Shown piece after piece: positions 8,556 through 16,837 of a DNA stretch of 33,816 bases. The notes under the pieces were generated by a model. That model was given only the letters and a program-made list of their open reading frames with translations. It was not told the origin of the DNA and did not search any database. The translations under genes were made by a program, and so were the position numbers. This stretch comes from Planctomycetaceae bacterium (lineage in GTDB: Bacteria; Planctomycetota; Planctomycetia; Pirellulales; Pirellulaceae). Each line of letters opens with the position of its first letter. Position 1 is the stretch's first letter. The DNA lies in contig RECD01000197.1 of NCBI GenBank assembly GCA_007694185.1, positions 1 to 33,816 of the forward strand. Direction: 5' to 3'.

Positions 8556-8991
8556 GTCAGGGGCGATCGGGGAGGCAGAGGGAAAGTGGCAGCAACGCGG
8601 GGCAGGGCCGGTAGCGAGCGGAGACCGATCTTCGCGACCGCCAGTTTGACATCGGCCGCCCGTTCGCTCCACCGGGCTTGCCGACCGGACCGTTCGACCG
8701 GGCGACCGCCGGATCGCTATGGGGCGAGATCACTCAGCGACTCGCTCGGAATGGCGGCCATTTCGACGCTGCGGCTGTTCCCGAGTTTGGTCATCAGCCC
8801 AAACTCACGCTCGCCGCGCGTACCAGCTTGCCTGGCGACCAGCATCCGCCGTTTTTCCACACGGCTATAAGACGCTACCCGACAACCAAACCGATCGCCT
8901 CCACCGGGACTCGGATCGGGCTCGCCAACGATGCAGTCTCGCGACGCCTTTCCGATCAGTTGTGACGGTCGCTGAATGAGGACGCGGCGAC
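8556..8991. other. Long non-coding stretch upstream of the ABC-F gene
   Basis: 436 bases lie between the ABC-F start and the end of the next minus-strand gene. I see no convincing gene here: the open frames on the plus strand have no recognisable motif, no Shine-Dalgarno and overlap the ABC-F start. No tRNA, strong hairpin with T-run, or clear -35/-10 pair was found. It presumably carries the ABC-F promoter and the 3' end of the methyltransferase transcript. Confidence 0.5.
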
Positions 8992-9930
8992 TTAGTCAGG
9001 CAGCAGAATTCGAGTAGGAGCGGAAACGTTGCCGCCGGGACCGACCTCGGGAACATCTGGCGGAGCCGGATCGTGAGGGGTAACCAACCTTCGGACAGAT
9101 TCGCCAGCGGCATGACTGCCGAGCGGGGCTCGTTTACGAGCCTTGATTCGCAGGTACGGCGGCACGAATCGGGCTCGGTCGCCAAAGCTGTTGGCAGGCG
9201 CCTCCGGATCGGCATGAAACGGCTCGATAAAATCTTCGATCACCATGCCATTTCGGCAGATTCCACCGAGAATCTGTTCCAGCCGATGCAAATATTCGAT
9301 CGCCCCCAACTCCCGCAAACGCTTGGTCGCTGATGAACTCTCCGCAGCCGCCGGGATCGGTCCGTCGCGATAGCAGGGATGGAGGATCTCATAGTGAGAT
9401 CTCAGATTGCGACCGTGAGACGCTTGCAGATTGATGGGCGATTTGTGTTGGCTGACGTAAATCCCGCCGGGAACCAAAACCCGCGACACCTCGCGAAAGA
9501 CGGGGCCGATGTCGGGGAGATAACAGGTGCTAACGGGATGCACGACGATCTCGAAGGACGCGTTGGCCAATGGCGTGAGCTGGTCCATTGAGGCTTGGAC
9601 GATCCGAATGCTCAGCTTTCGGCGTCTGGCGACCTGACGATCGAGCTCCAGCATCGCGGGGCTGATGTCGACCACGGTCACTTCGGCGCCGGCCGTCGCA
9701 TACAACGCACTTTGACGACCTCCGCCCGCGGCCAAGCATAGCAGCCGCTTGCCACGGACGCTCCCTTCCAGCCAACCGATCGGGTCGAGCGTGCCCAGGG
9801 GATCGGCCAATTCGGCGTCGCTCGCCGGTCGGCAGAGCGCAGACTGTGCCGTTACGAGCGAATCGTAACAACGCTGGTTCGAGCTCAACGCGGCACTGCG
9901 GGCCGCAGAATGGGGTTCAATCGTGCTCAT
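8992..9930 (-). CDS. Class I SAM-dependent methyltransferase, substrate unknown
   Basis: A 312-aa protein with a methyltransferase core at about residues 55-170. Motif I reads LLCLAAGGGRQSALYA, the acidic loop is VTVVDISPAML, and the post-core strand is SRVLVPGGIYVSQHK. This resembles Methyltransf_11/25-type small-molecule enzymes. After the core comes a His- and Arg-containing segment ending near FHADPEAPANSFGDRA and PPYLRIKARK, followed by about 45 residues of Pro-rich tail. The substrate cannot be named. The start is the ATG at 9930, preceded directly by an in-frame TTG that adds one residue. The gene stands alone on the minus strand between the 71-aa gene (185 bases away) and the ABC-F gene. 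Confidence 0.75.
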   Translation of the reverse strand: MSTIEPHSAARSAALSSNQRCYDSLVTAQSALCRPASDAELADPLGTLDPIGWLEGSVRGKRLLCLAAGGGRQSALYATAGAEVTVVDISPAMLELDRQVARRRKLSIRIVQASMDQLTPLANASFEIVVHPVSTCYLPDIGPVFREVSRVLVPGGIYVSQHKSPINLQASHGRNLRSHYEILHPCYRDGPIPAAAESSSATKRLRELGAIEYLHRLEQILGGICRNGMVIEDFIEPFHADPEAPANSFGDRARFVPPYLRIKARKRAPLGSHAAGESVRRLVTPHDPAPPDVPEVGPGGNVSAPTRILLPD

Positions 9931-10114
9931 CAACAGCGTAGCTTACCCGACGACCACCCCGGTCGACGAGTGACTCGATCCCTGAGTCAGACGCTGCAAA
10001 AGAAGACGGCGAGATGTGGGGGGTGAAAGACACGCCTTCCCAGCATCGCCGATGGTTCTGTCGCCGATGATTCGGCCTCTCGATCGAGAACGAAGTAGCT
10101 AAACGTCCAGTCGA

Positions 10115-10330
10115 TCACGCCGCTGTCAGCTTGTCGAGCAGCTCTGCGAAACGACGATCGGCTTCACGCCGTCGCTCCATTCGCTCGGCAACCGACCAGC
10201 TACTGCGAATCGCCAACAACCGGCGGGAGATTTCTTCATCCGAGACAGTCGTCTCATTCTGAGTCAATCGGTTGCGTGATTCGACTTGACGAACAGCTTC
10301 GTGGATTCTCGGGGTGGTAGCGGCAAGCAT
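10115..10330 (-). CDS. Small hypothetical protein, 71 aa, with strong ribosome binding site
   Basis: I do not recognise this protein. It is 71 aa, highly charged and probably all helical: an N-terminal stretch IHEAVRQVESRNR, then VSDEEISRRLLAIRSSWS, then an Arg/Glu-rich helix RMERRREADRRFAELLDKL. It has no signal peptide, membrane span or cysteine. The reason to call it real is the start: ATG at 10330 is preceded by AGGAGG exactly 7 bases upstream, far stronger than any other start in the window. A perfect TTGACA -35-like hexamer is read on the same strand at 10374-10379, though no good -10 follows at the right spacing. The helix-rich charged make-up would fit a small regulatory or adaptor protein, but that is a guess. 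Confidence 0.62.
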   Translation of the reverse strand: MLAATTPRIHEAVRQVESRNRLTQNETTVSDEEISRRLLAIRSSWSVAERMERRREADRRFAELLDKLTAA

Positions 10331-10337
10331 GGTAAAT

Positions 10338-10343
10338 CCTCCT
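10338..10343 (-). promoter_or_regulatory. Consensus Shine-Dalgarno AGGAGG of the 71-aa gene
   Basis: On the minus strand AGGAGG sits 7 bases before the ATG at 10330. It decides the start of this small gene and contrasts with most neighbours, where no such site is visible. Confidence 0.75.
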
Positions 10344-10571
10344 GAAAAGTGAAACCAATTTAGGGTAACCGTATGTCAAGTCGCGGAGACTCGCCGACAG
10401 CCGACTCATCCCGCGACCTTCAAGGTCCTCTCCAGCCCTAATTCTTGGCGGTCAGACCGATCTGATGAACAAGTCAATGCAATCGGTGTGCCAACGGCGA
10501 TTTAGACGCAGGATTTAAACAAACGGTTCCCGCTTCATTTGATTATAGTCAGCAAATTCCCTGAAATCGAC

Positions 10572-10979
10572 TTAATCCGAGGTGGCTGAGCAGTCTCCAG
10601 CCGCCGCCTCGCCCCACAGGATTCTTTCAAAGGTTTGCAAATCATGCAAACTGCGATCGATCAAATGGAGGACACTCGCTGACGGGACCGCCTTGGGAAT
10701 CGGCGGAGGGTAGATGGGGTTGATGATTCGCTCGACCAGCTCTCGCCAGCGAACCCAAGGCGCATGCCCTTTGAGGTCTGCGTATTGAAGCAGCCCCTCA
10801 CGGTCGTAGAGCATGCCATCGATCTGCCAATCGTCGCCGACCCAAACCAGTGAGCCGTCGGGTTCGAAGTACAGTCTCGGAACCTCACCGAGACGTTCGG
10901 CGACGTCATCGAACCGGCTGGACATCGGCCCGCCATCGGGGCCATACAGATAAACGTGGAAGGGGGTGTTGGAGGTCAT
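10572..10979 (-). CDS. Conserved-looking hypothetical protein, third gene of uvrA-cutA operon
   Basis: A 135-aa soluble protein I cannot assign to a family. It opens with a beta-like stretch FHVYLYGPDGGPMSSRFDD, then EVPRLYFEPDGSLVWVGDDW and an acidic, aromatic-rich middle with LLQYADLKGHAPW, ending in a helical C-terminus (LIDRSLHDLQTFERILWG). No catalytic motif, cysteine pair or membrane segment stands out. The start is the ATG at 10979, which overlaps the cutA stop as ATGA, so it is translated with cutA and belongs to the uvrA-cutA operon. This coupling argues it is a real gene. A function linked to DNA repair or metal tolerance is not shown by the sequence. Confidence 0.72.
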   Translation of the reverse strand: MTSNTPFHVYLYGPDGGPMSSRFDDVAERLGEVPRLYFEPDGSLVWVGDDWQIDGMLYDREGLLQYADLKGHAPWVRWRELVERIINPIYPPPIPKAVPSASVLHLIDRSLHDLQTFERILWGEAAAGDCSATSD

Positions 10980-11323
10980 GGGGAGATTCCGGGATCGGGT
11001 CGGACCGCCTGTTCGACCCATTCGGCATAGGCGGCGGATGCGTCAGCGGGTCGAATGACGATCCATTGGGGCAGTGAGTACGGGTGCTGGTCGTGAGCGG
11101 CTCGTTGCAAGTCTTCGAGCCGGGCTTCTGTCGACTTGATCGATAGCCTCCATTCCGCCGACCGTTCGGCTTTTCCCTCCCATACGTAATGACTGGTGAT
11201 CGGGCCGTCGATTTGGACGCAGGCGGCGAGCCGTCGTCGGATCAGCTCGGCGGCCAGTTCCTCGGCACGCTCCGCGGTATCGACGGTTGTGATGGCGATC
11301 ACCAGTTCCGGCGAATTAGACAT
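10976..11323 (-). CDS. cutA: Divalent cation tolerance protein CutA
   Basis: A 115-aa member of the CutA1 family, trimeric ferredoxin-like proteins originally tied to copper tolerance in E. coli but whose biochemical role is still unclear. The family marks are present: an N-terminal strand VIAITTVDTAERAEELA, RRLAACVQI, the conserved HYVWEGK stretch, LSIKSTEARLEDL, and the HPYSLPQ motif before the last strand. The start chosen is the ATG at 11323, which places VIAIT where the family begins; a longer frame reaching 11401 would run into uvrA and add non-family residues. The ATG overlaps the 3' end of uvrA by 8 bases and the stop overlaps the next gene by 4, so the three are translationally coupled. 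Confidence 0.93.
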   Translation of the reverse strand: MSNSPELVIAITTVDTAERAEELAAELIRRRLAACVQIDGPITSHYVWEGKAERSAEWRLSIKSTEARLEDLQRAAHDQHPYSLPQWIVIRPADASAAYAEWVEQAVRPDPGISP

Positions 11324-14240
11324 GCTGCGATCCTGCAAGGGTTTGGCCCGTTCGCGAAGGTTTGACGAGGGCAACTTCCGCCGGGGTACCGGTGGCGACA
11401 ACGGTGCCTCCCTGGTCGGCGGCTCCCGGTCCGAGATCGATCAGGTAATCGGCTGCCCGGATCAGTTGGGGGTTGTGTTCGACAACGATCAAGGAGTGCC
11501 CGGCTTCGATCAGTTGATCGAGGCAGGCGTGCAGTCGATCGATGTCCGCGAAGTGCAGTCCGGTGGTCGGTTCATCGAGGATGAACAGCGTTTTTCGCTT
11601 GGCCGAACCGGCCAAAAAGGCGGCTAGCTTCAACCGTTGGGCTTCACCGCTCGACAGCGTCGTGGCGCTTTGCCCCAAGGCGACGTAATCGAGCCCGACG
11701 GCAATCAGTCGTTGCAACCGCTCTTGGACCTTTTCCTCACCACGAAAAAAACTGTGGGCGGCGCGGACGGTCATACCGAGAACGTCAGCGATCGAGCGGT
11801 CACGGTAGCGAACCTGCAAGATTTCGTCCCGATAACGCGTACCATGACAGGCGGGGCATTTCATCGAGACGTCGGCCAAGAACTGCATATCGATCGTGAG
11901 TTGCCCGTCCCCCTCGCAGGTCGGGCAGCGCCCCGCTTCGCTGTTGAAGCTGAAATGTCCGGGGCCGAAATTGCGAACCTTGGCCTCGACCGTCGCGGCA
12001 AAGGCGGTGCGGATCGCGTCCATCGCTTTGACGTAGGTCACCGGGTTGCTCCGCGGGCTGCGGCTGATCGGCGCCTGGTCGATCAGTTCGCAATGACCGA
12101 TGTCGACGACCCCTTCGATGTCATCGTGAGCCAGTGCCGTTGCGGCAGACAAACCGAGCCGGCGACGGACCGCCGGGTAGAGCGTGTCCTGGACCAGCGA
12201 GCTCTTGCCGCTGCCTGAGACGCCCGTGACCAAGCACAGGACACCGAGCGGAAAGGAGACGTCGATCCCCTGCAGGTTGTGTCCGCGAGCGTTGCGGAGG
12301 GTCAGGAAACCGCGCGGGACACGCGGTTTCCGATCGCTCAGCCCGCCACCGCGACGGCCAGATAAGTAATCTCCCGTCGGGCTGGTGCGGTCCGCCAGCA
12401 TCCCCTTCAGGTTGCCTTGATAGACGATCGCCCCGCCGGAATCACCGGCACCCGGGCCGAACTCGATCAGCCGATCGGCCGCACGCATCAGGCTTTCCTC
12501 GTGTTCGACGACGACCACGGTGTTGCCCCGGTCACGCAAACCGAGGATCACCCCGCGAAGCCTCGCGACGTCGTGGGGATGCAGCCCCGCGGTCGGCTCG
12601 TCCAGCACGTACAGCATGTTCACCAAGGAACTGCCGAGCGCCCCGGTCAACGCGACCCGCTGCGTTTCTCCCCCTGACAAGGTGCGCAGGGTTCGGTCGA
12701 GTTGCAGGTAGGCGAGCCCAACGCGATCGAGGTAATCGAGCCGTCGCAGGATTTGGCCGAGCGGTTCAGCGGCGATCGTGCGACGCGTCGGATCGAGTTC
12801 CAACGAATTCACGAACGCGACGACCTGGTCGCCTCGCATCGCCGTGACGTCCGCGATGTGCTTGTCGCCGATCCGGTAACTGAGTGCTTCCGGTCGCAGG
12901 CGTTTGCCGCCGCATTCGGGACAGGTCCGATAGGAGCGGTAGCGAGACAGCAGCACCCGAATGTGCATCTTGTACTTCTTCCGCTCCAGCCAAGCGAAGA
13001 ATCCATCCAAGCCGCCGAACTTTCGCTCGGGCACCCCCTGCTGAATCAGCCGCAGCTGTTTTTTCTTCAGCGCGCGAAACGGGACATCGACCGGCAGGTC
13101 GTAATCGGGGGCGAGTTCCAGCAACTCGTCGAGTTCGTGTCGGTAAGAAGGTGAATTCCAAGGCTGGATCGCCCCTTCCCGGATCGACAATTCCGGGTTG
13201 GGGATCACCAGTCCCATGTCGATGTCGACCACATCGCCGAAGCCCTCGCAGCGCGGGCAGGCCCCGAGCGGCTGGTTGAAATGGAAAAGCCGCTGTGTCG
13301 GCTCGGGATAGTCGATTTCGCAGACTTCACAACGCAGGCGATTGCTCAGCAGAATCCGCGACCAAGGCCGTCCGTCAAGCAGTAAGGAATCGGACGGTTT
13401 GCGTCGGGTCGCTCCCGACCGGCGGCCGCGGCCGGCTCGAGCACCGGCGTCCGAGCCGGGTGTTGAACCGAAAAATGCTTCCCAAGCATTCGGCTGAGTC
13501 GCCGCGTCGTCTTCGATCAGCAGGACCCAGCGGCCTTCCCCTTCGCCGCCCGCCGTTTCCAACGATTCGGTGACCTGGTCGATCGGGCTGGACGGCGTCA
13601 GCCGGTCGACGATCACGGTCGCGGTGATCCCTCGCTTGGGGATCGCCCTCGCCAGTTCGGTGCGGTCCGATTCCGCGAGATGAAAGAGTTGTTCGCCGAT
13701 GATCAGCCGTTGGTAGCCGGCTTGTTGCAATTCCGCCAGACGTTCGGAGGTCTCTTCGCGGTTGCCAAGGACGACCTCAAAGCCGAGCATCAGCCGCGAT
13801 CCCGCGGGCAACTCGCCGATGGACTTGGCGACCAGCGCCGGGTCGTCACGACGGATTTCCGCCCCGCAGCCGTGGCAGGTCAAGGTCGCGATTTTCGCGA
13901 ACAACAATCTCAGGTGGTCGGCGATCTCGGTCGCCGTCGCCACGGTGCTGCGGCTGGTACGACCGCCGCCGGCACGGGTCACGGCGATCGCGGGGGGAAT
14001 CCCTTCGATCGAATCGCAGTCCGGCTTGTCGAGCCGCTGCAAAAATTGCCGCGTGTACGCCGAGAAACTCTCGATGTATCTCCGCTGGCCCTCGGCGTAG
14101 AGCGTGTCGAGGGCAAAGCTGGTTTTTCCGCTGCCGGAGAGCCCGCAGACGACAACCAATTCACCGCGCGGGACGTCAACGTCGACCCCCCGAAGGTTAT
14201 GAACCCGACATCCGCGGACACGAATCGGCTCCGATGACAT
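11316..14240 (-). CDS. uvrA: Excinuclease ABC subunit A (UvrA)
   Basis: Damage-recognition ATPase of bacterial nucleotide excision repair, loading UvrB at lesions. 974 aa with two ABC modules. Module 1: Walker A GLSGSGKT at 33-40, EGQRRYIESFSAYTRQFL, a UvrB-binding-type region at about 120-245, a zinc module (CEVC at 304-307 and CPRC at 328-331), signature LSGGETQR at 521-528 and VLDEPTAGLHP. Module 2: GVSGSGKS at 673-680, the zinc hairpin CPTC at 772-775 and CPAC at 795-798, signature LSSGEAQR at 862-869, and ILDEPTTGLHF. Two oddities: a low-complexity Arg/Gly/Ser insertion at about 246-288, and the second signature, where the usual LSGGE is LSSGE. Retention of the UvrB-binding region argues against a UvrA2-type paralogue. 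First gene of an overlapping operon with cutA and an unknown. Confidence 0.93.
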   Translation of the reverse strand: MSSEPIRVRGCRVHNLRGVDVDVPRGELVVVCGLSGSGKTSFALDTLYAEGQRRYIESFSAYTRQFLQRLDKPDCDSIEGIPPAIAVTRAGGGRTSRSTVATATEIADHLRLLFAKIATLTCHGCGAEIRRDDPALVAKSIGELPAGSRLMLGFEVVLGNREETSERLAELQQAGYQRLIIGEQLFHLAESDRTELARAIPKRGITATVIVDRLTPSSPIDQVTESLETAGGEGEGRWVLLIEDDAATQPNAWEAFFGSTPGSDAGARAGRGRRSGATRRKPSDSLLLDGRPWSRILLSNRLRCEVCEIDYPEPTQRLFHFNQPLGACPRCEGFGDVVDIDMGLVIPNPELSIREGAIQPWNSPSYRHELDELLELAPDYDLPVDVPFRALKKKQLRLIQQGVPERKFGGLDGFFAWLERKKYKMHIRVLLSRYRSYRTCPECGGKRLRPEALSYRIGDKHIADVTAMRGDQVVAFVNSLELDPTRRTIAAEPLGQILRRLDYLDRVGLAYLQLDRTLRTLSGGETQRVALTGALGSSLVNMLYVLDEPTAGLHPHDVARLRGVILGLRDRGNTVVVVEHEESLMRAADRLIEFGPGAGDSGGAIVYQGNLKGMLADRTSPTGDYLSGRRGGGLSDRKPRVPRGFLTLRNARGHNLQGIDVSFPLGVLCLVTGVSGSGKSSLVQDTLYPAVRRRLGLSAATALAHDDIEGVVDIGHCELIDQAPISRSPRSNPVTYVKAMDAIRTAFAATVEAKVRNFGPGHFSFNSEAGRCPTCEGDGQLTIDMQFLADVSMKCPACHGTRYRDEILQVRYRDRSIADVLGMTVRAAHSFFRGEEKVQERLQRLIAVGLDYVALGQSATTLSSGEAQRLKLAAFLAGSAKRKTLFILDEPTTGLHFADIDRLHACLDQLIEAGHSLIVVEHNPQLIRAADYLIDLGPGAADQGGTVVATGTPAEVALVKPSRTGQTLAGSQHV

Positions 14241-14268
14241 CGTCGTCCGGCCGGGTGGGCGCGCCGTT

Positions 14269-14421
14269 TTAGCGGCGGGTCTTCTTCGTCTTGGCGTTGC
14301 CCTGACGAACCTTCAACTTCGGATTGCTTTTGCAAATCACGTAAATTCGGCCACGCCGACGCACCACCTGGCAATCCGGATGCCGGTGCTTGAGCGAACC
14401 GATGCTGCTTACAACTTTCAT
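14269..14421 (-). CDS. rpmJ: 50S ribosomal protein L36, zinc-free (C-minus) type
   Basis: A 50-aa gene. The protein starts [20 protein letters not shown] and continues [20 protein letters not shown], ending in a Lys/Arg tail, which closely matches the YkgO-type L36 of E. coli. Standard L36 binds zinc with three Cys and one His; here only Cys17 and Cys30 remain, so zinc binding is unlikely. In E. coli the zinc-free form is an extra copy induced under zinc shortage; here it may be the only copy. The ATG at 14421 is the start and TAA at 14269-14271 the stop, 28 bases before the uvrA start on the same strand. Confidence 0.92.
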   Translation of the reverse strand: MKVVSSIGSLKHRHPDCQVVRRRGRIYVICKSNPKLKVRQGNAKTKKTRR

Positions 14422-14659
14422 GATCGAAAACTCAGGTCTGCGGTGATAACAATCCGGCTGCGGCTGATGGAGGAAGATACACCGTAATCCGATCGGCCGC
14501 CAAGGGCGGATCGGTCCAGGTCATCGCCGACAAACAACGCTCAAAGGTACCGAGCACTCCCGGCGGAGACAATGGGACCGGCCGACTTTTGACCCGATTG
14601 GCCGCTCGCCGAGAAAGTGAGCAAACGGCAGCAACCCGAGATCAAACGGCAGCCCCAAA

Positions 14660-14932
14660 TCAGGCGACGGCTTGCGACTTCTTGATCGCGGCGACCAAAC
14701 GGCTCTTCAACCGCGCCGCCGTATTGGCGTGAATCAGCTTCGTCGAAGCGGCCTGATCGAGCCGCTTGGCCGCCAACCGGAACTCGGTGGTGGCAACTTC
14801 CACGTTACCGGCCGCGATGGCAGCCCGAACCTTGCGGATTTGGGTTCGCAGTGAACTACGCCGAGCGCGGTTCCGGGCCCTTCGTTTGTCGTTTTGGCGA
14901 AGCCGTTTCTTGGCGGTGGAGGTGTTTGGCAT
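14660..14932 (-). CDS. rpsT: 30S ribosomal protein S20
   Basis: A 90-aa, very basic, all-helical protein that binds 16S rRNA early in small-subunit assembly. It begins MPNTSTAKKRLRQNDKRRAR, the hallmark N-terminus of S20, followed by the NRARRSSLRTQIRKVRAAI helix and the late LIHANTAARLKSRL segment that matches the conserved IHKNKAARxKSRL region. The length is normal. The ATG at 14932 is unambiguous, with no Shine-Dalgarno. It stands alone: rpmJ lies 238 bases downstream on the same strand and the cobA-hemD gene diverges 183 bases upstream. No obvious promoter hexamers or terminator could be fixed in these gaps. Confidence 0.96.
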   Translation of the reverse strand: MPNTSTAKKRLRQNDKRRARNRARRSSLRTQIRKVRAAIAAGNVEVATTEFRLAAKRLDQAASTKLIHANTAARLKSRLVAAIKKSQAVA

Positions 14933-15115
14933 GGCGAGGTCGGGCGGTCCGGTCCAAACGACCGGGCGGGGGTCGAGTAAAGGAGACGATCAACGATAGA
15001 ATCAGGACGCACAAAACGCCCCCGCCGACCTGCCGGCCAGCGGATATACGCGAAAAGTATGCCAGGCCCCGGGTGGCTTGTCCAGGGCTAATCCGACCGC
15101 GCATATTAGTCGGCC

Positions 15116-16696
15116 ATGCAACCTTCTGCCTACCTGATCGGTGCCGGCCCCGGCGACCCCGGCCTTCTGACTCTCCGAGGTGCCGAATGCTTGGGCCGGG
15201 TCGAGGTCGTGCTGTATGACGGGCTCAGCAATCCCAAGCTGCTCCAACACGCCCCCCAGGCGGAATGGATCTGTGTCGGCAAACATGGCCAAAGCCGAAT
15301 TTGGACCCAGGCCCAGATCAACGAGGAGATGATCCGGCATGTTCGAGCCGGCCGGCGTGTCGCCCGACTGAAGGGTGGCGACCCCGCCGTCTTTGCCCGC
15401 ACGGCCGAGGAGATCGACGCGCTGCGGGGCGCGAACATCCGCTTCGAAGTCGTCCCCGGGATCACCGCGGCCTTGGCCGCGGGCAGTTACGCCGGGATCC
15501 CGATCACCCATCGCCGTTTTGCCTCCGCGGTCGCCTTGGTCACCGGCCAAGAAGAGCCGGGCAAAGCCCCGTCGTCCCTCGATTGGGAAGCTCTGGCCCG
15601 CTTTCCCGGCACGCTGGTGGTTTACATGGGTGTGACCACCGCTCGCCACTGGACGGCAGCGCTGCTCGCGGCCGGCAAGCCGCCCGAAACGCCGGCCGCC
15701 ATCCTGCGACGCTGTTCATTGCCCGATCAGGAAAAAATCATCTGCCGCCTCGATCAGGTCGCCGACCGGCTGACCCCAGCCTCCAAGCTGCGGCCCCCCG
15801 TGATCGTGATCGTGGGTGAAGTCGCCCGACTGGCGTCCGAACCCTGCTGGTTTGACGACCGACCGCTGGCCGGCCAATCCGTGCTGGTGACCCGTGCGGA
15901 ACAACAGGCGGAAGAATTGGCCGCCCCGCTGACGGAACTGGGTGCCGAAGTCCTGGTCCAGCCCGCGATCGAACTGCTGCCTGTCGAAGATTTCTCCGAA
16001 CTGGATGCGAAAATCGCCGCGATCGCCGACTACGACTGGCTGATTTTTACCAGTCGCAACGGGGTCAGCCATTTTCTCGATCGCATGTGGGCACTCGGCA
16101 AAGATTCACGCCACCTGAAAAACGTCCGGCTGGCGGTAGTCGGAAAGCGAACCGCCCAGGCACTCCACGACCGGCACTTGCTGCCCGATCTGGCCGCCGG
16201 GATGAACGCCGAAGCCCTGGCCACGGAACTGATCGCCCGAGAGTCGTTGAAGTTGCCCCATGGAGCGACACCGACCAACGAACCGGCCGCCCCCTTGGCC
16301 GGCCGACGATTCCTGTGGGCCCGCGCCAGCCGCGGGCCCGACCGCCTGGCCCAACGGCTGACAAATGCCGGCGGCCAGGTGCAGCAGGTGGTCGCCTATC
16401 GCCATCTCGATATCGCCGTCGCCGATCCGGTGGTCGCCGCTCGCCTGGCAGGTGGCAAACTGAACTGGGTGACGGTCACCAGCGACGCCACCGCCCATGC
16501 CTTGGTGCGGCTGTTCGGCGATTCGCTCCGCACCGCCCAAATCGCGTCGCTCAGCCCCAACATCACCTGCACCCTCAAACGGCTCGGCTTGCCCGTCGCG
16601 GCCGAGGCGGCGGAACCGACGATGGGTTCCCTCGTAACCGCGATGGCCGACCAGTCGTTGAACGATCCGAGCGGCGGGACCGAAACGTCGTCTTGA
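15116..16696 (+). CDS. cobA: Fused uroporphyrinogen-III C-methyltransferase / uroporphyrinogen-III synthase
   Basis: One polypeptide joins two tetrapyrrole enzymes. Residues 1-245 are the SAM-dependent methyltransferase (CobA/SUMT) that makes precorrin-2: YLIGAGPGDPGLLTL at 6-20, VVLYDGLSNP, RLKGGDPAVFAR at 84-95, VVPGITAALAAGSYAGIPIT at 112-131 and VVYMGV. Residues about 250-515 are HemD, which closes and inverts ring D of hydroxymethylbilane: it opens LAGQSVLVTRAEQQAEELA and includes LIFTSRNGVSHFLDRM, VVGKRTAQAL and VTVTSDATAHALVRLF. HemD is weakly conserved, but its order and length fit. Such fusions are known in several phyla. The fusion couples uroporphyrinogen III formation with its diversion to siroheme or cobalamin. 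The ATG at 15116 starts right at the conserved fold. hemC is not in the window. Confidence 0.93.
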   Translation: MQPSAYLIGAGPGDPGLLTLRGAECLGRVEVVLYDGLSNPKLLQHAPQAEWICVGKHGQSRIWTQAQINEEMIRHVRAGRRVARLKGGDPAVFARTAEEIDALRGANIRFEVVPGITAALAAGSYAGIPITHRRFASAVALVTGQEEPGKAPSSLDWEALARFPGTLVVYMGVTTARHWTAALLAAGKPPETPAAILRRCSLPDQEKIICRLDQVADRLTPASKLRPPVIVIVGEVARLASEPCWFDDRPLAGQSVLVTRAEQQAEELAAPLTELGAEVLVQPAIELLPVEDFSELDAKIAAIADYDWLIFTSRNGVSHFLDRMWALGKDSRHLKNVRLAVVGKRTAQALHDRHLLPDLAAGMNAEALATELIARESLKLPHGATPTNEPAAPLAGRRFLWARASRGPDRLAQRLTNAGGQVQQVVAYRHLDIAVADPVVAARLAGGKLNWVTVTSDATAHALVRLFGDSLRTAQIASLSPNITCTLKRLGLPVAAEAAEPTMGSLVTAMADQSLNDPSGGTETSS

Positions 16697-16837
16697 AAAA
16701 TTGCGGACAGACCGCCCCAGTTTGGCTTGCCAGATCCGTCAGTGGCCACTAGATTGCTCGATCCCGGTCGGGCGCACCTGGTTGCGAGCCTGCCCGATCG
16801 GCTTTCGACACACCCCCTTTAACGCGGTTTCCTGACT

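Noticed and set aside
8556-8991. Small genes in the gap before the ABC-F gene
   Set aside because: Candidate frames have no ribosome binding site, no motif and mostly overlap the neighbouring start; no protein could be supported.
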